Assembly (NCBI GenBank): GCA_029224185.1
Contig: CM055206.1
Location: forward strand, 18,169,519-18,233,518
From: Karalla daura
Lineage: Eukaryota > Chordata > Actinopteri > Chaetodontiformes > Leiognathidae
DNA length: 64,000 nt
Reading direction: 5' to 3'
The translations under genes and the position numbers were made by a program. Below the pieces are notes generated by a model, which searched no databases, was not told where the DNA came from, and saw only the letters and a program-made list of their open reading frames with translations. Numbering within the stretch: the stretch's first letter is position 1; each line of letters opens with the position of its first letter. Below are positions 47,931 through 61,272 of this stretch, in pieces.

Positions 47931-48120
47931 ATGTTTCTGGAGCAAAGCTCCACGATGCCTTTCATCTAGATCAAAGAATTCTGCGGGTGACTTGGATCAG
48001 GCGCCGTGGAGGCTTTGTGACGTCATCACGCAGCCGTCATCGAGCAGCCGTCCTCGTGTAGCGATGACGTCACGCCGCCGGTGGCAACGAAAACGTCGCG
48101 TCTTGATATTTCTGTTATTT
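47931..48120 (-). promoter_or_regulatory. candidate promoter of the nested gene with two CRE palindromes
   Basis: Full TGACGTCA palindromes lie at 48018-48025 and 48065-48072, 47 bases apart, in the only CpG-rich stretch nearby. They are about 90 and 135 bases upstream of the candidate donor. A GTTGCC half-site (minus, 48083-48088), the core of RFX X-boxes, lies next to the second CRE. No TATA box is visible. CREB/CREM and RFX factors drive many testis and ciliary genes, so germline expression is a reasonable guess. Confidence 0.5.
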
Positions 48121-51100
48121 TTTCAAATAGTTTTTTCTTACAGAAATAAAAATTAAGAAAAAGCACAATATTAAGAATAATAATAAGTAAACCGTTTATT
48201 AAGTCGATGACACTTATTTCGGATAGGAGCGCAGTGAGTTCCCTGTCGTGATCTGAGGAGGTGGGGAGGGCGGACCAGGTCCGATCCGTGTTCTTTCAAT
48301 AAGTAATTATGCTGTAATCATCTAATTTAAGCGCAGATTCATCATTTCATTCCCTTCAGTCTCCCCTCTCTCTGTCTCCCTCTCTGTCATGCGAAGATGC
48401 AGACACACGATCGATCGTATCGATCCGGACTCGAATCAGAGACGTTCACGCTGCGAGGAGGACGCGATCTAACTAGACAAAGATGTGTGTGATTAAACCA
48501 TCGTGTCCTCCCTCCCCAGAGATCTGGGCACTGTCTGCCTGGGCAGTGAGCTTCTGCGTCTGTGTTATGAATCAATGAATGAATGAATGAATGAACTGAG
48601 AGTGAGGACGGAAGCTCCTACTTTTACTGGTCGCTAAATATAGATGAAATGCATCGTTCGGTGTGTTTTTTTGTTTGTTTTTTTTGTTTGTTTTTTTAGG
48701 TTTATGGATTATCTCACAGCATTTTCTTTTTTTGTCTTTGATAAACAACCACAAACCGACATGACTGGATCAGCAGCGCCTCCGCCCCTCAGCTACCTGA
48801 TGCCAGTAACAGACAGACTGGGCTGGACTGGAACCAGTAAGGTGCAAACAGGTGGATAATGATGGACTGTGATCAGCGCTGTCTGAGTGGAAAGCTGAGG
48901 CTGTTGCAGAGGAGTTGGTAGTCCCGATGCTGGATTACTCGACTAGTTATTATTAGTTATGTGATTAGTGGTGATTCGTTATCCTCCCAGCAGCTGTTGC
49001 TACTGCTTGCTTTGCTCTGGATTCTCATCTTGATCTTTATTCTGTGCATGGAAAAACGCTGGTTCAGCGTTTAGCAAAGAGGAAGAAAGAACAATTAACC
49101 ACGGTTTCACCATGATTAAATAACCATGGGTTTCCTCATTTTTCATGCTTATTTTGCTAACCATGAAAATCATAATGAGAGCAGGAACATGGTTTGAAGC
49201 CACAGTGAAGTGGTGCTATATGTAAACTACAGTAGTAGGATACAGGTTACTGCATACAGTATAGAAACCAGAGGGAACCATAGAGAATGAAGGGTCAGGT
49301 GTGTGTATGAACTCCTGCCCTCCTTCCGTCACGTTTATCCCACGACACAGCAGCAGAGGGGACGAAGGCTGCGGGCGAGCAAACAGTGTCTCGTAAATCA
49401 GATTTGTTGATGTTTCGTGAGGACAGAAATGCGTCCAGCATGTCTGCGTACGGCCTCCAGGAGCCCCACGGATCACCATCACCTGAGCAGCGTTAGCCAC
49501 CAGCGCTAGCCCCCTATCCGGCTCGGCTACCACGGTTTGTTTGTTTACCCGAGGTCACTACAAACAATATGAATCATGTGAAAGTGGAGCAGTCGACGCA
49601 GAGTCTGCACGCAGATGTAGAAGCTGGGCTCGTCTCCCAGCATTTGATACACGAGTGCAAAGTGTCCTCTCAGAACCTGTGAATCCAGGTCTAATCTGTT
49701 TTTAATATCGTGCGTAGGCCTGTGTGTGTGTTTGTGTAAGAAAGAAAGGATGGAATAAGAGCAGAATGGAAAAGACATGGGATGACTTTCCCATGCCACA
49801 GGTCTACAGTAGGTTATAAATGGCTTTGTCAGACGCGTGTCTCGTCTTTCAGTCTGTTTCTCATCGTCCTCGCCTCCAGTTGCTCCAGCGCTCACCTTCA
49901 GCCTGAAGCACTGGGCGAAACTCTTCAGCAGGTCCATGACAAACAGAGAAGTGCAATTAGTTCAACCCCAGGGACGGGCTCGTTCATTTCTTACCTGCTG
50001 AGTTCATGATGTCATGCGTATTCTTCTCCAAGAAGTCCTGGTGCCTGGTTCTGTCCCGTCTGTGTAGGTTTAATAACTCTCAGGTGCTCTGAAGCTCTGA
50101 ACTGAACTGCTCAGCTGTGGCTTCTTATGGTAATAGCAACATCTCCATCATCATTTTTTCGCATGATGTTAAGCCAGAACCTGCTGCAAGTTTTTTGCAG
50201 TAGGTTCTGCTCATTTCTAGGGGTGATGGAAATACAGCGAATGATAACTCTTTTATATTTAGAATGCAAAAGATGAGAAACTATTCTGATAGTTAGATTT
50301 CAGATGTGAACCATCTTATCATTATGGAGTTATAGTTGGGAGATTATAGACTATAGTCTATTTCACCTGTTTATTCGCTCTTAAATGAAATCACATGGTT
50401 GTGACGGCGTCTTGAACTTTCTCGAAACAAGAAAACAGTCCAGGAGTTGCAGGTGTAAGTGAGAAATCTAACAGAAACACCTCAGAACGTGTACGCATGT
50501 GCTCATTTTGAAAGGGAACGTGAAAACTGCATTAAAAAATGAATATCAGGACTTTTAGATTGGGGTTTTAAACTGTAAAATAACCTAGCAAAGAGCTTAC
50601 TACAGACTAAAGCTGGAGCTGGAAGGACAGTGTGGACTCGTTGCTCCAACTCTGTAGAGTGATAAAACGTTATTGTGGCTCTGAGAGCGGCTCCAGTCCA
50701 GATGGAAACCCGTTACATGTGTTAACAGAGAAGACCTCGCTCCGTTCCAGTGACCTCTGAGGCTGATTGCTCAAACACAAATTGCTGGATTGGGATGTTT
50801 AATATTGATTGATTATTACTTTAGGCAGAGGAACCAGAGGAAACAGATACGAGTTTATGTGTCTACACTCATAATAGCACACAGTTGTCCTGAACTGTGA
50901 GAACCCACAGCCCCCAAAACAGTCTGTGGTTGAAAAGAAAGAGTGAAAATGTGATTCTGCACTTTAAAACTAGAAAAACCCAGCCTGCGGTTTCAGGAAA
51001 TTTGGAAAGCCGTCTGGGATTACATTAACACTAATCCCTGTCCCGCCGCTCCATCTATAGCTTTCTGAATTATCCTTACAGGATTATCTGACAGAAATGT

Positions 51101-51534
51101 GGTATCCATGTGTACTTTGTTACAGCTGGGAAAACTGTGAGTTTCCCAAACTGTCAACATTTGACAACTACATTAAGAAAAGTTTTTTTGGCGACCGCCT
51201 CGGATTTCAAGTTCCCTGAGAAAGGTTAAAAGTTTCTGTCATCTTCTCTTCTTCATCATCTTCCTCCTCCCTTTCCTCACTCCACTTAGAACAAATGAAG
51301 CCACTTTAAAACCATCCACATGTCCAGTTAAAGCCCATCTAACAACAGCACAGTCTGGCATGCATCACTTAGCAGTTAAGTCAAGAAAAAATAAATCAAA
51401 ACAACATTAGACAAGGGAACGGTTTAGAGTTTTCTATCATCAGTGACCCAGAGACCGAAGAAAGTGCTGCTCAGTGCCTTAAAATCATGTGTCACTTTGT
51501 TTTTTTATTGTATCTCTACTTGAGTGATGATATA

Positions 51535-51555
51535 TCTATCTATCTATCTATCTAG

Positions 51556-51590
<35 letters not shown>

Positions 51591-51598
51591 GCTATCTA
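51535..51598. repeat. (TATC)n tetranucleotide repeat
   Basis: About 16 units, two of them changed to TAGC. Confidence 0.95.
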
Positions 51599-52637
51599 CA
51601 TAATGTCAACACTGAAGATGTGCTGGACAGACAGGGAATGGAGAAAACGTTTCTCTCTCTGATTTATCTCTCTGATTTATTTCTGATTTGTTCTCTTAGA
51701 AGATGGTATAAAACCAGACACCCTGTGCAGTCAGACATCGCCTCAGTGTCTCATGATGTAAAGGACACGTGTGGGAGTGATGATGAAGGTGGAAGAGAGA
51801 TGTAAATATGCTTCCTCTCTGCTGGTACTGGGTCATGTGTGGTCGTGAGGTGGTAACTGGTCCTGCAGCTGCCCAGCGCCACATGTTGATGTGTTCCCAG
51901 TCTGTGAGCTTCAAACCGCTCTGATGTGGAGGTGATCCAGCGTGACGCTCCTCCTCGCTCCTCCTCGCTCCTCCTCGTCCGTCCCCGCCGCCGCCACCGC
52001 CACGATGACATCAGCCCCCCTCCGTCACAGCTTCGCCGTTTCTCATGAGAACCTTAAAAACCTTAAAAACGCTGCAAAAACAAACTGTCTCTCTGCATCA
52101 CGTTGTTTTCCAGTCTCTGTCGACCACAAAGAGGAGCCTGAGTCACAAGACAGACTCCTTCTTCTCATCTCGTTCTTTTTCTCCTTCTTCTCCTTCTTGT
52201 GCGTCCTGAGAAATTCCTCCCTCTCAGGTTCTGGTGGATCTTACGTTTCTGAGGCGTGTTTCTTGTGAAACAAAAACACAGCTGCTGACAGACCATCATT
52301 TAGCAATTAAGTAGCCTGTGTAGTGGTAAGATCTCAGCTTATTTACTTTCTCAGGTCATTAGCAATGAAACTAACACACGTAATGAGTAGGAATTTAAAA
52401 GGCCTAGTTTGGCAGTGGCGGCGCTGAGGTCATGCAGATGTTTCACACACGTGGGAACGTGTTCCCGTCGCCGTTATCGCTCCTCCTGGATACGGAGAAC
52501 ATTCACTGAGTTTCTGATCTCATGTCAGAGATCACGTATGAAGGGGATTATCTGCTTCCTCTCATTTCCCCAACAGTTCCTTACTTTCTTTTACTCCATC
52601 TTGAGGTTTTCTGCACACGCTGGTCCCCGATGTCCTG

Positions 52638-52640
<3 letters not shown>

Positions 52641-52685
<45 letters not shown>
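52641..52685. repeat. (GA)n microsatellite
   Basis: About 22 GA units, with a further GA/GGGA run to 52712. Confidence 0.95.
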
Positions 52686-52688
<3 letters not shown>

Positions 52689-54286
52689 AGAGAGAGAGAG
52701 AGGGAGAGGGAGTGTGTGTGTCGTCATGTCGTAGCGCTGAGGCTCTGGTTTCAAAACACCTCCCGGCCTATCGAGGCGTTGCCATGCGACGCGGGCCCAA
52801 CATAACAGGGACCAGAGGAGCTTTTTCTCATTAGGCACGGTGGAGAGCAGAGGGGCGAGCCAGCAGAAGTGGCCTTTAAGCCGCAGCCAAGAACAAGACA
52901 AGAGAGCTTCATCAGTAATATGTTAACTGTCAGCAAATGTGATTTTTTTAGCTAAATAAGCGCGTGTGGAGTTCACATCGTGCTGTTCCCGAACGAGCCC
53001 TCCTAGCCCCTGCAGGAAAACACGTTGTTCCTGTTGCTTTTTATTTGTTTCTTTCAGCTTGTTGTGTACATGTAAAGAACAACACACACTGCTGGGGATT
53101 AGACTCTATTATCCAGGCTCAAGTCGCACGACCACTATGTACAAATGCTCCACTGCCAGGGAAAGTTTACATACTGTTTCTATAAAATAAGGGAGGATTT
53201 ATAGTTGCATGTGACATAGCAACCTATGCTTTTTTATATATATTCTTGTTGATGGACTCAAAAAGGAAACAAGCTTTAACTGGTAGATTTTAATAGAGGT
53301 ACAATAACAATCTGGGTCTTTCCAGTCTTTTATAGGCAAGAACTCTCCTTGGAAAAAAAATGAGTAAATATAGTTGATCCTGCAGAGAGTTATGTGTAAA
53401 CAAACCAAAGCATAGTGCCTTTAATGAAGATTTACGGTGTTGAACGTCAATAATTCAGGACACGGACTAACAAGTTGCGACTGAGCTCCAACTGGCTGCG
53501 AATAAAAGTGTAAATAAAAGTTCAAAGTGAAGATCGTGACAGTGCTCCTCCTGAGCAGATAGATGGTGCTCTGCCTCGTCGAGCCTCAAACAGTGACTGA
53601 ATGAAACCATCTGAGGGCAAATTACCGCTCTGGAGGAGCGGCAAGACATTTGCTTTTCTGTACAAAGACACAAGGATGGAAAGGCTGATCATATGTGTGA
53701 AGAGTAGAGTGCCCACTAACTAACTAACTAAAAGCATATTATCTCCCTGTGAAATAAAATTAAGCCCAGGACAAACAAGACATCCACTCCAACTCTAGGA
53801 TTTAGTGAAGGCCCCTCTACACACTTGAAATCTGCAGCCTCACCCTTCGGCATACCACGCTCTGGTCTTTCCAGTATTGTTCTTCAGAAAAATGCCCATA
53901 GTTACTTTCCATCCCTTTCATAACAGAAAACACACTGTCTCTCCTGTAAGTATTGGACCAACAGCAGCGTGCAGAGGCCAACTCCAACATCAGTCATAAT
54001 TAAGACGTTTTTTTCCACTTGATGTTGCTGGTGCAGCACGGAGGGCCTCAGAGCGAGGGGCACTCTGGAAACTGGCTTTGAAGTCCTGAAAATATTTAGG
54101 TCTTGATTTAACAAAACAATACATTTAGCAAGAACAGACAACCAGAATTAGAGCCTTCGACTGAATCAACATCTGCTCCGAGTTAGAACGCTGACGCGGT
54201 CCAAGCTGACAGGCGTGATTGATAGTAAATGATACTTGATTTGGGGACTTTCACATAGCTGAGGGATCTTTGAATCAACACCCAGA

Positions 54287-54291
<5 letters not shown>

Positions 54292-54360
<69 letters not shown>
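54292..54360. repeat. (CT)n microsatellite serving as polypyrimidine tract
   Basis: About 33 CT units run, via CCCTCTCCCCAG, directly into the acceptor of SCARA5 coding exon 3. Confidence 0.95.
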
Positions 54361-54367
54361 TCCCCAG

Positions 54368-54567
54368 TCTCACGGTCCCAGGTGTCCTCGCAGCGCCAGG
54401 AGGTTCTGATGGAGAACGTGACCCGGATGTCCGAGCGCTCCCGGCTGCTCCAGCAGAACCTGGGCGAGGCGTCCACGCAGGCCGACCTGCTGGAGAACAT
54501 CTGGAAACTGGAGAACATCTTCCAGAACCACAGCGACTGGCTGCAGAGGCTGGAGATCCTCATCAAG
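54368..54567 (+). CDS. SCARA5: SCARA5 coding exon 3 (stalk, start of ectodomain)
   Basis: Acceptor CTCTCCCCAG and donor AAG|GTGGAG. It gives residues 81-147: the VSRSQ just outside the membrane, then a heptad-patterned helix (LMENVTRMSERSRLL, ADLLENIWKLENIF, WLQRLEILIK). The human protein has VSRP followed by the same ADL-E-WK-Q-NQSDSL spacing. N97 and N134 are N-glycosylation sequons. SCARA receptors trimerise through this coiled-coil stalk. The frame would hit a stop 17 codons past the donor if unspliced. The exon ends in phase 0. Confidence 0.92.
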
Positions 54568-55799
54568 GTGGAGACAGAGACGAAACACAGGCTCTGTAAC
54601 GTGGATGGAGGTGGACCATGAGGAGACATTCACTCTTCAAACATCATCAGTGATTAAAAACAGGCTGTAGCTGATGTAATCATTCTTCACAGTATAGACA
54701 GAAATATAGACAGATGGGTGACCAGATGCCATTCATTTTCAATGCATGCTGTCAATGAGGAAATGTATTCCATCACAAACATGCCGCTGCAACACAAGGA
54801 AGTTTTCCCAAAGTGAGATCCATAATGGAAGAGGGAACTGGAGTCACACATGCAGCACTATATACAGCCTACTGCTTGTTCCCTCCAAATAAACACCTGC
54901 TTAAGTGTCCAAACATACAAATAAGAACGTGAATACATAATAATCAAACACGCTACTTGTGAAGGTCACGTGGCTGTGTTTGTGAGCGTCTGCTCAGCCA
55001 GGCTCTGTTCTTGGGCTCTTAGTGGCGTTTTGGTGACTTGCCCATAAGGACTGTAGAGGCGTCATGAGGCCGTAGCGTGAAGCCCCGCCCCCTGGGCTGC
55101 TTCCTCCAGACGTAGCGAGGTCCATCAACAGAGCCCTGAGGGACGCCACGCTGTCCTAACCTGTGATCGGCGTGTTCTCTTCAGCCTCTGGAGGAAACTC
55201 AACCCTAGAGCTCACAACTAAAACAAACCAGTCACAATAATGAACAGAGATGATAACTCCCAGTAAAACACTGAAACATTTGTCTGCTGTGCCAGGAAAA
55301 AAAAAATGACCAGAGACGTCAGTGCCATGACACGAAAAGTTTTACATTAAAACGTGATACTTTTCACATTTAAACATGATCCTTTTTATGACATAAAACT
55401 GTTTTTTTATATTTATTTTTTCTGGTGTTGCAGCAATTTGCTTCCATTATAAAACGCCAAAAAAAATCTAAAAACCCATTAGGACACTCTGAAAGAATGC
55501 ACAGTATTGTAGTTACACAGCCAGAGCCCATTACTGAATAAATGGTGGGTGTAAAGATGATGGCAGAGGAAACCAAAACCGTTCATTTCTGCAGTGAAAC
55601 GAGATGAGTCGTCCACAGAGACTGCTTCTCTGAGCAGCCAGGACTTATTGGATTAACATCCAAGCTGCTGGACGCTCTTCAGAGGACAGGAGGAATAAGT
55701 GAAGGTCCAGCGTGTGGAGTTTGGTTGTCCTATCACTGACCAGGGCGAGTTGGGCCTGGACTCAGAGATGTTCTCCTGACCTTCTGCTCTGCCCCTCAG
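54568..55799 (+). other. SCARA5: SCARA5 intron between coding exons 3 and 4
   Basis: 1.23 kb, phase 0, with no recognised feature. Confidence 0.85.
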
Positions 55800-55978
55800 G
55801 GCCTGGAGGTGGAGCTGCGGAGCATCCAGGCTCACTCCCTGCAGTCTGAGGGATACCTCATCCAGCTGGACGACCGGCTCTCCTCGCTCAGCACCTCCAC
55901 CGGCAGGAACATGACCGGCCTGAACGCAGAGGTGTCCCGGGCCTCGGCCTGGCTCCGCAGCCAGGACGTCCTGCTCAG
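55800..55978 (+). CDS. SCARA5: SCARA5 coding exon 4 (stalk)
   Basis: Acceptor GCCCCTCAG and donor CTCAG|GTACAC. It gives residues 148-206 plus two bases of codon 207: GLEVELRSIQAHSLQS, then a helix with IQLDDRLSSLS and a sequon at N184. This matches the human LWGLQAQAVQTEQ stalk region in position rather than in close identity. Helical heptads continue from the previous exon. Confidence 0.9.
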
Positions 55979-56223
55979 GTACACACACACCTGCCAGCTG
56001 AATAAAAACAGACAAGATGATGGGGAAGATAAATATGAATATAGACAAAGGAAATATTGGAGAGGGGTAGAAGGAGGGGGCAGGAAACTCTATAAACACC
56101 TGGAACAAGACGAAAGAGAAGAAGTTATGACGCATGTCCTCTTGAAATGTATGACGGTGCAGGTTTCCTAGAGGGAAATCGTATTTCCCTGATCAGACTT
56201 GATAAACGAGCTCCTGTGTCCAG

Positions 56224-56350
56224 GGAAACGTCGGGGCAGGTGAGCAGGCTGAGAGAGAAGGTGGACGAGGTGAACTGGACGGTGGGAGCTGTCAATCACA
56301 CCTTCAGCAACGACATCAGCATTCACCACCTGAAGATACAAGACCTGCAG
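56224..56350 (+). CDS. SCARA5: SCARA5 coding exon 5 (stalk)
   Basis: Acceptor GTGTCCAG and donor CTGCAG|GTTCAT. It completes Arg207 and runs to residue 249: ETSGQVSRLREKVDEV, NWTVGAVNHTFSNDIS, IHHLKIQDLQ. The segment corresponds to human GLNHSLSYDVALHRTRLQDL. Sequons at N224 and N231. The preceding intron is only 245 bases and the next 290. Confidence 0.92.
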
Positions 56351-56640
56351 GTTCATCCCACTCATTACATCTAGAGCAGTCATACAGTCTTAATCCTGTA
56401 TGTATAAAATAGCTGCAGATATTTGCAATCTTGAACAGTCTGGGTGAGGACAGAGCACATGTGATGTTTCAAATATATCCAGAAGTGTTTAAAAACAAAA
56501 CAAAACAACATGTCAAATACAAATAGGGGATAACAAGGTGACAAGGTATTACTTTGTATCCATGTATAAAGGGATGGAGTGTTGTAGAATGACAGACATG
56601 AGAGGAACGTTCCAGCCTGTTCTCCCTCTTCCTCCTCCAG

Positions 56641-56809
56641 ATCCAGATCAGCAACATCACAGAGGACACCAGCAGCTTGTGGGTGACCCACGTCCACACC
56701 GAGGCTCAGCTGAGGAACGAGATGGAGATCCTCAACACGCTCACCGAGGACCTCCGCCTCAAGGACTGGGAGCACTCGCTGGCCCTGAAGAACCTCACCA
56801 TACTAGAAG
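56641..56809 (+). CDS. SCARA5: SCARA5 coding exon 6 (end of stalk, before the collagen domain)
   Basis: Acceptor CTCCTCCAG and donor GAAG|GTCAGC. It gives residues 250-305 plus the first base of a glycine codon: ISNITEDTSSLWV, AQLRNEMEILNTL, TEDLRLKDWEHSLALKN. The TEDLRLKDWEHS motif is nearly identical to human SCARA5, where it lies just before the collagen-like GPPGPKGD segment, so the next exon should start with Gly-X-Y repeats. Sequons at N254 and N300 bring the stalk total to seven. No such exon was found before 64000, so the gene continues beyond the window. Confidence 0.94.
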
Positions 56810-57322
56810 GTCAGCAACGACACAGAGTCCCACTCCAGGGCCAAAAGAGGGCAAAGTCCACGCTTCATTTTGATTGAGAGAGGCACTCGAAGAGTCCAAG
56901 TGGCTCTGCTCTGTCTGTGGGCTGTGTCCCTGTGGTGAACTTCAGTCCTTTTGTGATTTATAAATTAATTTGCAGAGCAAAAGGTGTCTGGATGTCCCCA
57001 CGAGGACTGGAATGAACTTGGCTGCACTTGATTAAACAGTGTCAGGAATCTCCAAGTGAAGCCAGACTAATTGCACTTAATCTAGACTCCCATTCCTGAA
57101 CCACATGTGAAGACGTCTTCTCATCTCGAATCAGTTCAGCTGGGTCGTGCTGCAAATGCAGGTCCATGCACACACGCTCGCTGGTTACAGTTACAGGTCT
57201 TGTTCTAAGAACACTTAAAATTCTTTTAAGTGTTATCTACCTCAAGAAATTTTGAAGAGATTATCTTGTTGCATAGACAGGTTGTTTGAGCTGCTCTGAG
57301 GAGCCTTTTCCTCAGATTTAGC

Positions 57323-57325
<3 letters not shown>

Positions 57326-57377
<52 letters not shown>
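57326..57377. repeat. (TG)n microsatellite
   Basis: About 26 TG units. Confidence 0.95.
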
Positions 57378-57380
<3 letters not shown>

Positions 57381-57562
57381 TGCAGTGCAGACATTGCAGC
57401 TTCACCGTAGACCTCTGTGTTTTTCTCGGCGTGTAGTTCCACTCATATTTACTTGTCAGCGCTCTCAGACTTCAACCCTGTTTCACGGTCTGATAATCCA
57501 ATGCGTTGCAGCCAAGTTGGAGCTGATTTGAAGTTCCTGCAGATACAAACTCAACACGTGCT

Positions 57563-57597
57563 GCTTCTTCTTCTTCTTCTTCTTCTTCTTCTTCTTC
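57563..57597. repeat. (CTT)n trinucleotide repeat
   Basis: About 12 CTT units. Confidence 0.95.
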
Positions 57598-59044
57598 ATA
57601 TCGACCTGTAAAAGAATCTGACAGGCAGCAATGAGCAGAACAAGACGAGGAGCTGCAGGGGACATATTCTGTAACCCCCCCACACGCACACACACACACA
57701 CACACACGCACCCACACACCCCAATCAAAAAACAGTGAAAGGTTTATAACATGCAGCCAGATCCAAGTCCTCCATGCAACAATCAAAGCAATCAAAGCGT
57801 AAAAAGAAAAGAAGAGTAGCTGTGACGACTGTGGCGTTTCACAGATTGCTTCACTGTTGAAAACAATGAAAACATCACCAGAAAGATGACATTTACATAG
57901 GGCAGCTGTGCATCCACAGCTGGAAGCTGAACACGCTCTGTGCGTGATGTGCAAATAGAAAGAGCATGAAAACCTGCACAACCTGAACGCAGCTGCAGAG
58001 CAAACTCTCATTTGCAGTAATAAGCTGCTCCATGTCTGCAGTGTGACAGAACACAAGTGACCTTAGCATGAAAACATGTTTTTTTTTACACCGTAGGATT
58101 AGATCCCCCGGGGGGGAGGGAGGGAGGGAGCGAGGGAGGGAGGGGGTCATTGAGCAACTCTGAATGTTCTTCCTCCGGTCTGCTGAGATGTGATTACTCC
58201 AGACGTGGTATGGCCCGGGCTGCCAGGGTGCAGAGCAGCTCTCCTGGCTGGGCTGGAGCGCGGAGCGATGCTGTGATGTCATGCTGGCAGGGGACGGGCC
58301 CGGCCTGATTGATGGCAACGCAAACCCAGCGGGACCCCTGATCCCGCGTCTGCTGCACATGTGGGTGAGAGGCCGGTCCTGCCGAGCCTGGAAACAATTG
58401 TGGGTTAAATTTAGACCCCCGCATCCAGAAACCCAAAGCAGCTCGGCTCTGTCATTAGTTCTAAGCTCCGCGGCCCATTTGTTTGTTGTTAGGTCACAGT
58501 CACCTCAGCCAAGAAAGGTTTTACATCTCTATCCATGTTTACCCTCTCCTCTGTTCGCTGCCCCGACCCAGCGCCCGCCTTCCTGTCTCACTCTCGTTTT
58601 ACTCACTTCACCCGACTTTAATTACTGCTTGTGTTAATTGTTAAGACTTTTGAGGAATATCACCTGGGGCGTTTTAGTGACGCTGGGGGAAAAAGCTCAT
58701 TCTTCTCCAGCCTGTTAATGACTTTACAGCATGCTTAAACCCACAGGTACAGTGCATGTGCTCCTAGATGATTTTTATTGGAGCTGAAATGCTACGTATG
58801 CTATCTGAGGAATCTGGAATATCAATGACCAAAGATTGAGTTTGTTAGACTGAAATTGAAAGTTTTTGAAACTTTCTTCCAGATGTTCTTATTATTATTG
58901 TCTAAAAGAGTTTTTGAAGTTGTATCAAAATATTGAAGTTTTTTTCTTTTTGGATCAGCCGCTACACATTTAGAGGGTCAATACATAATGCATGTCTAAT
59001 GACGTCCTGTCAGCAGGTTAGCTAGGCTAATGAGCTACAGGTGA

Positions 59045-59388
<344 letters not shown>

Positions 59389-59512
59389 CAGAACAAAGAC
59401 AGAACAAGGAACAAGCAGCGAATGTTTTCTTCACAGGGTTTCACAACTGTTCTTTAGTATCTCTAGTGTAGGTGTATGAGTAAGAGAGACCTGCATTGCA
59501 TCTAAGTCCCTT

Positions 59513-59534
59513 TCATGTGTGTGTGTCTGTGTGT

Positions 59535-59590
<56 letters not shown>
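59513..59590. repeat. (TG)n microsatellite with TC steps
   Basis: TG array with two TC interruptions at the start. Confidence 0.95.
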
Positions 59591-59592
<2 letters not shown>

Positions 59593-61024
59593 AGATATGT
59601 GCTGACATTCATGAACAGGCCCACACATTCTTACGTAAAAGCACCGACAAGAAATAGGCCCTTTGTGGGTGCTGTCCAGAAATGACTGGAGTGGCTTCTT
59701 GTTTTGTTTTTTTGATCCTTTGTTGAGGAAACTCTGTGTGTTTCCAGCAGACAGACTCCTGGCAACCTGGATGTCTCCCTGTGTCAGAGAGGCTTTACGG
59801 AGCGTTCAGCCTCAGACACAGGTGACAGCCTGGTCCCTGGGTCATCCCATACACCTTGAGTCTAAATATATTGACTGTCAAAGCCAGGCTGTAATTGCTG
59901 CCTACGTAGCCGAGGTTTCAGTGGCTTTCATTTTACTGCTATGGCAACCTGCGTCTGAAAACAAAAGTATCACTCCAGACCATTCAGTTTTCCATCATTT
60001 ACTGGATCCACTCTCTCCACTCCAGCTACTTTATTTCTCATTCTCTCTGCCAGATGATGACTGCATACACTGAGGTCCACATCTCTCAGTTGCATCGCTG
60101 CGACACAGCGATGGGGACGTGTGCAGGTTTGGATGTGCGGCCTGTTGCTGCAGAGAGCTGCTGAGCTGCAGGACTGTGAGCTGAGTCGCTCACATGTTAG
60201 GAGCTGATCCTGGCTCAGTCTAAGGCCTGGAAGCATTTACAGCCTCGGTGTCGTCTGATGCCTATTAATGTACATTTTGAGTGGCGTGTTTGCTTTACCA
60301 GTCCCAGAGCCCCCCCGGCCCACACACACCCACCTTCACATTAACTCACATTCTTTCTTGTCACTTTTTATGCGTAGCAACCTACTTTCTTCAGTTATTT
60401 TCTCTTTTTTTTCGACACAAAAAAGAAAGGATTAAACATCAACAAAGCATGGGAACCGAATGTGGATCAGATTTCTCATTATGCCGGAGTCCTGGCTGTT
60501 TTCCCTGAAGTGATTCATTCCAACCATCACCTCTGTCGAAGGCCGTGAAATTTCCCCCTGCATGCTTCTAGTCTGTGCTGGTCTTCAGGTAGCGGGGGCG
60601 CCTCTCACCCCAGCCTAGCTCTGCAGGGCCAAGCCATCCAGAGCCGACGTTCATGCCCAAACACAAATCTGACTGCTTCAGATCAGACACGGGAGACTTT
60701 CATACGTGTTGTATTTCATACATATCTGATGTCAAATGAACTTCAGTCTGGTTCATCTGACTGATACGTCGAGGCTCCACTCCTCCACTGCTAAAATCTG
60801 TGCTCTCCTGATGTGTGCAGCCTCCATATTCACTTCCATAAAGAAAAGTCAGATCTAAGTTAGAAAAATCGGAATCGAGACCTGCATCAAGACCTGCAGT
60901 ATGAGAAGAGACAACCAGGAAATCCCATCATCTAGAACATCTTTCATTCATTAACTGTCTTAGCCACTTTCTACCAGTCTCTCCTCATAGAGAGTCTTCA
61001 TATGCATGTTTTTTATCCTGTGAG

Positions 61025-61125
61025 TAGGATTGTAACCTGATAAAAACCCGAGCAGACGCAGGGAGAACATGCACGTTCCTCATAGAAAGTTCAGAGCCAG
61101 GTTCTTATGTTTGGAGGCGACGGTG
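61025..61125. repeat. fragment of a dispersed fish repeat
   Basis: GCAGACGCAGGGAGAACATG followed by a GGAGGCGACGGTGC end matches the opposite-strand end of the family seen at 26.1 and 27.1 kb. Confidence 0.55.
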
Positions 61126-61272
61126 CAAAAATGCAAATGTGGAAACGTTGGAGCGTGACCACAGAGGCAACACTCTGACCCACATACAGTTTTTTTAAGA
61201 CAGATGGAATGCATTTACTGTATGTGGCGCTGTTTTAATCTACAGACCAATCAAAAGTTCTGTTTCACTTGA

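Noticed and set aside
54183..54629. 148-residue minus-strand frame with an Arg-Glu run
   Set aside because: It is the antisense of SCARA5 coding exon 3 plus the (CT)n tract.
58281..58637. 118-residue plus-strand frame as the next SCARA5 exon
   Set aside because: The required collagen repeats and conserved motifs are absent and the phase and acceptor do not fit exon 6.
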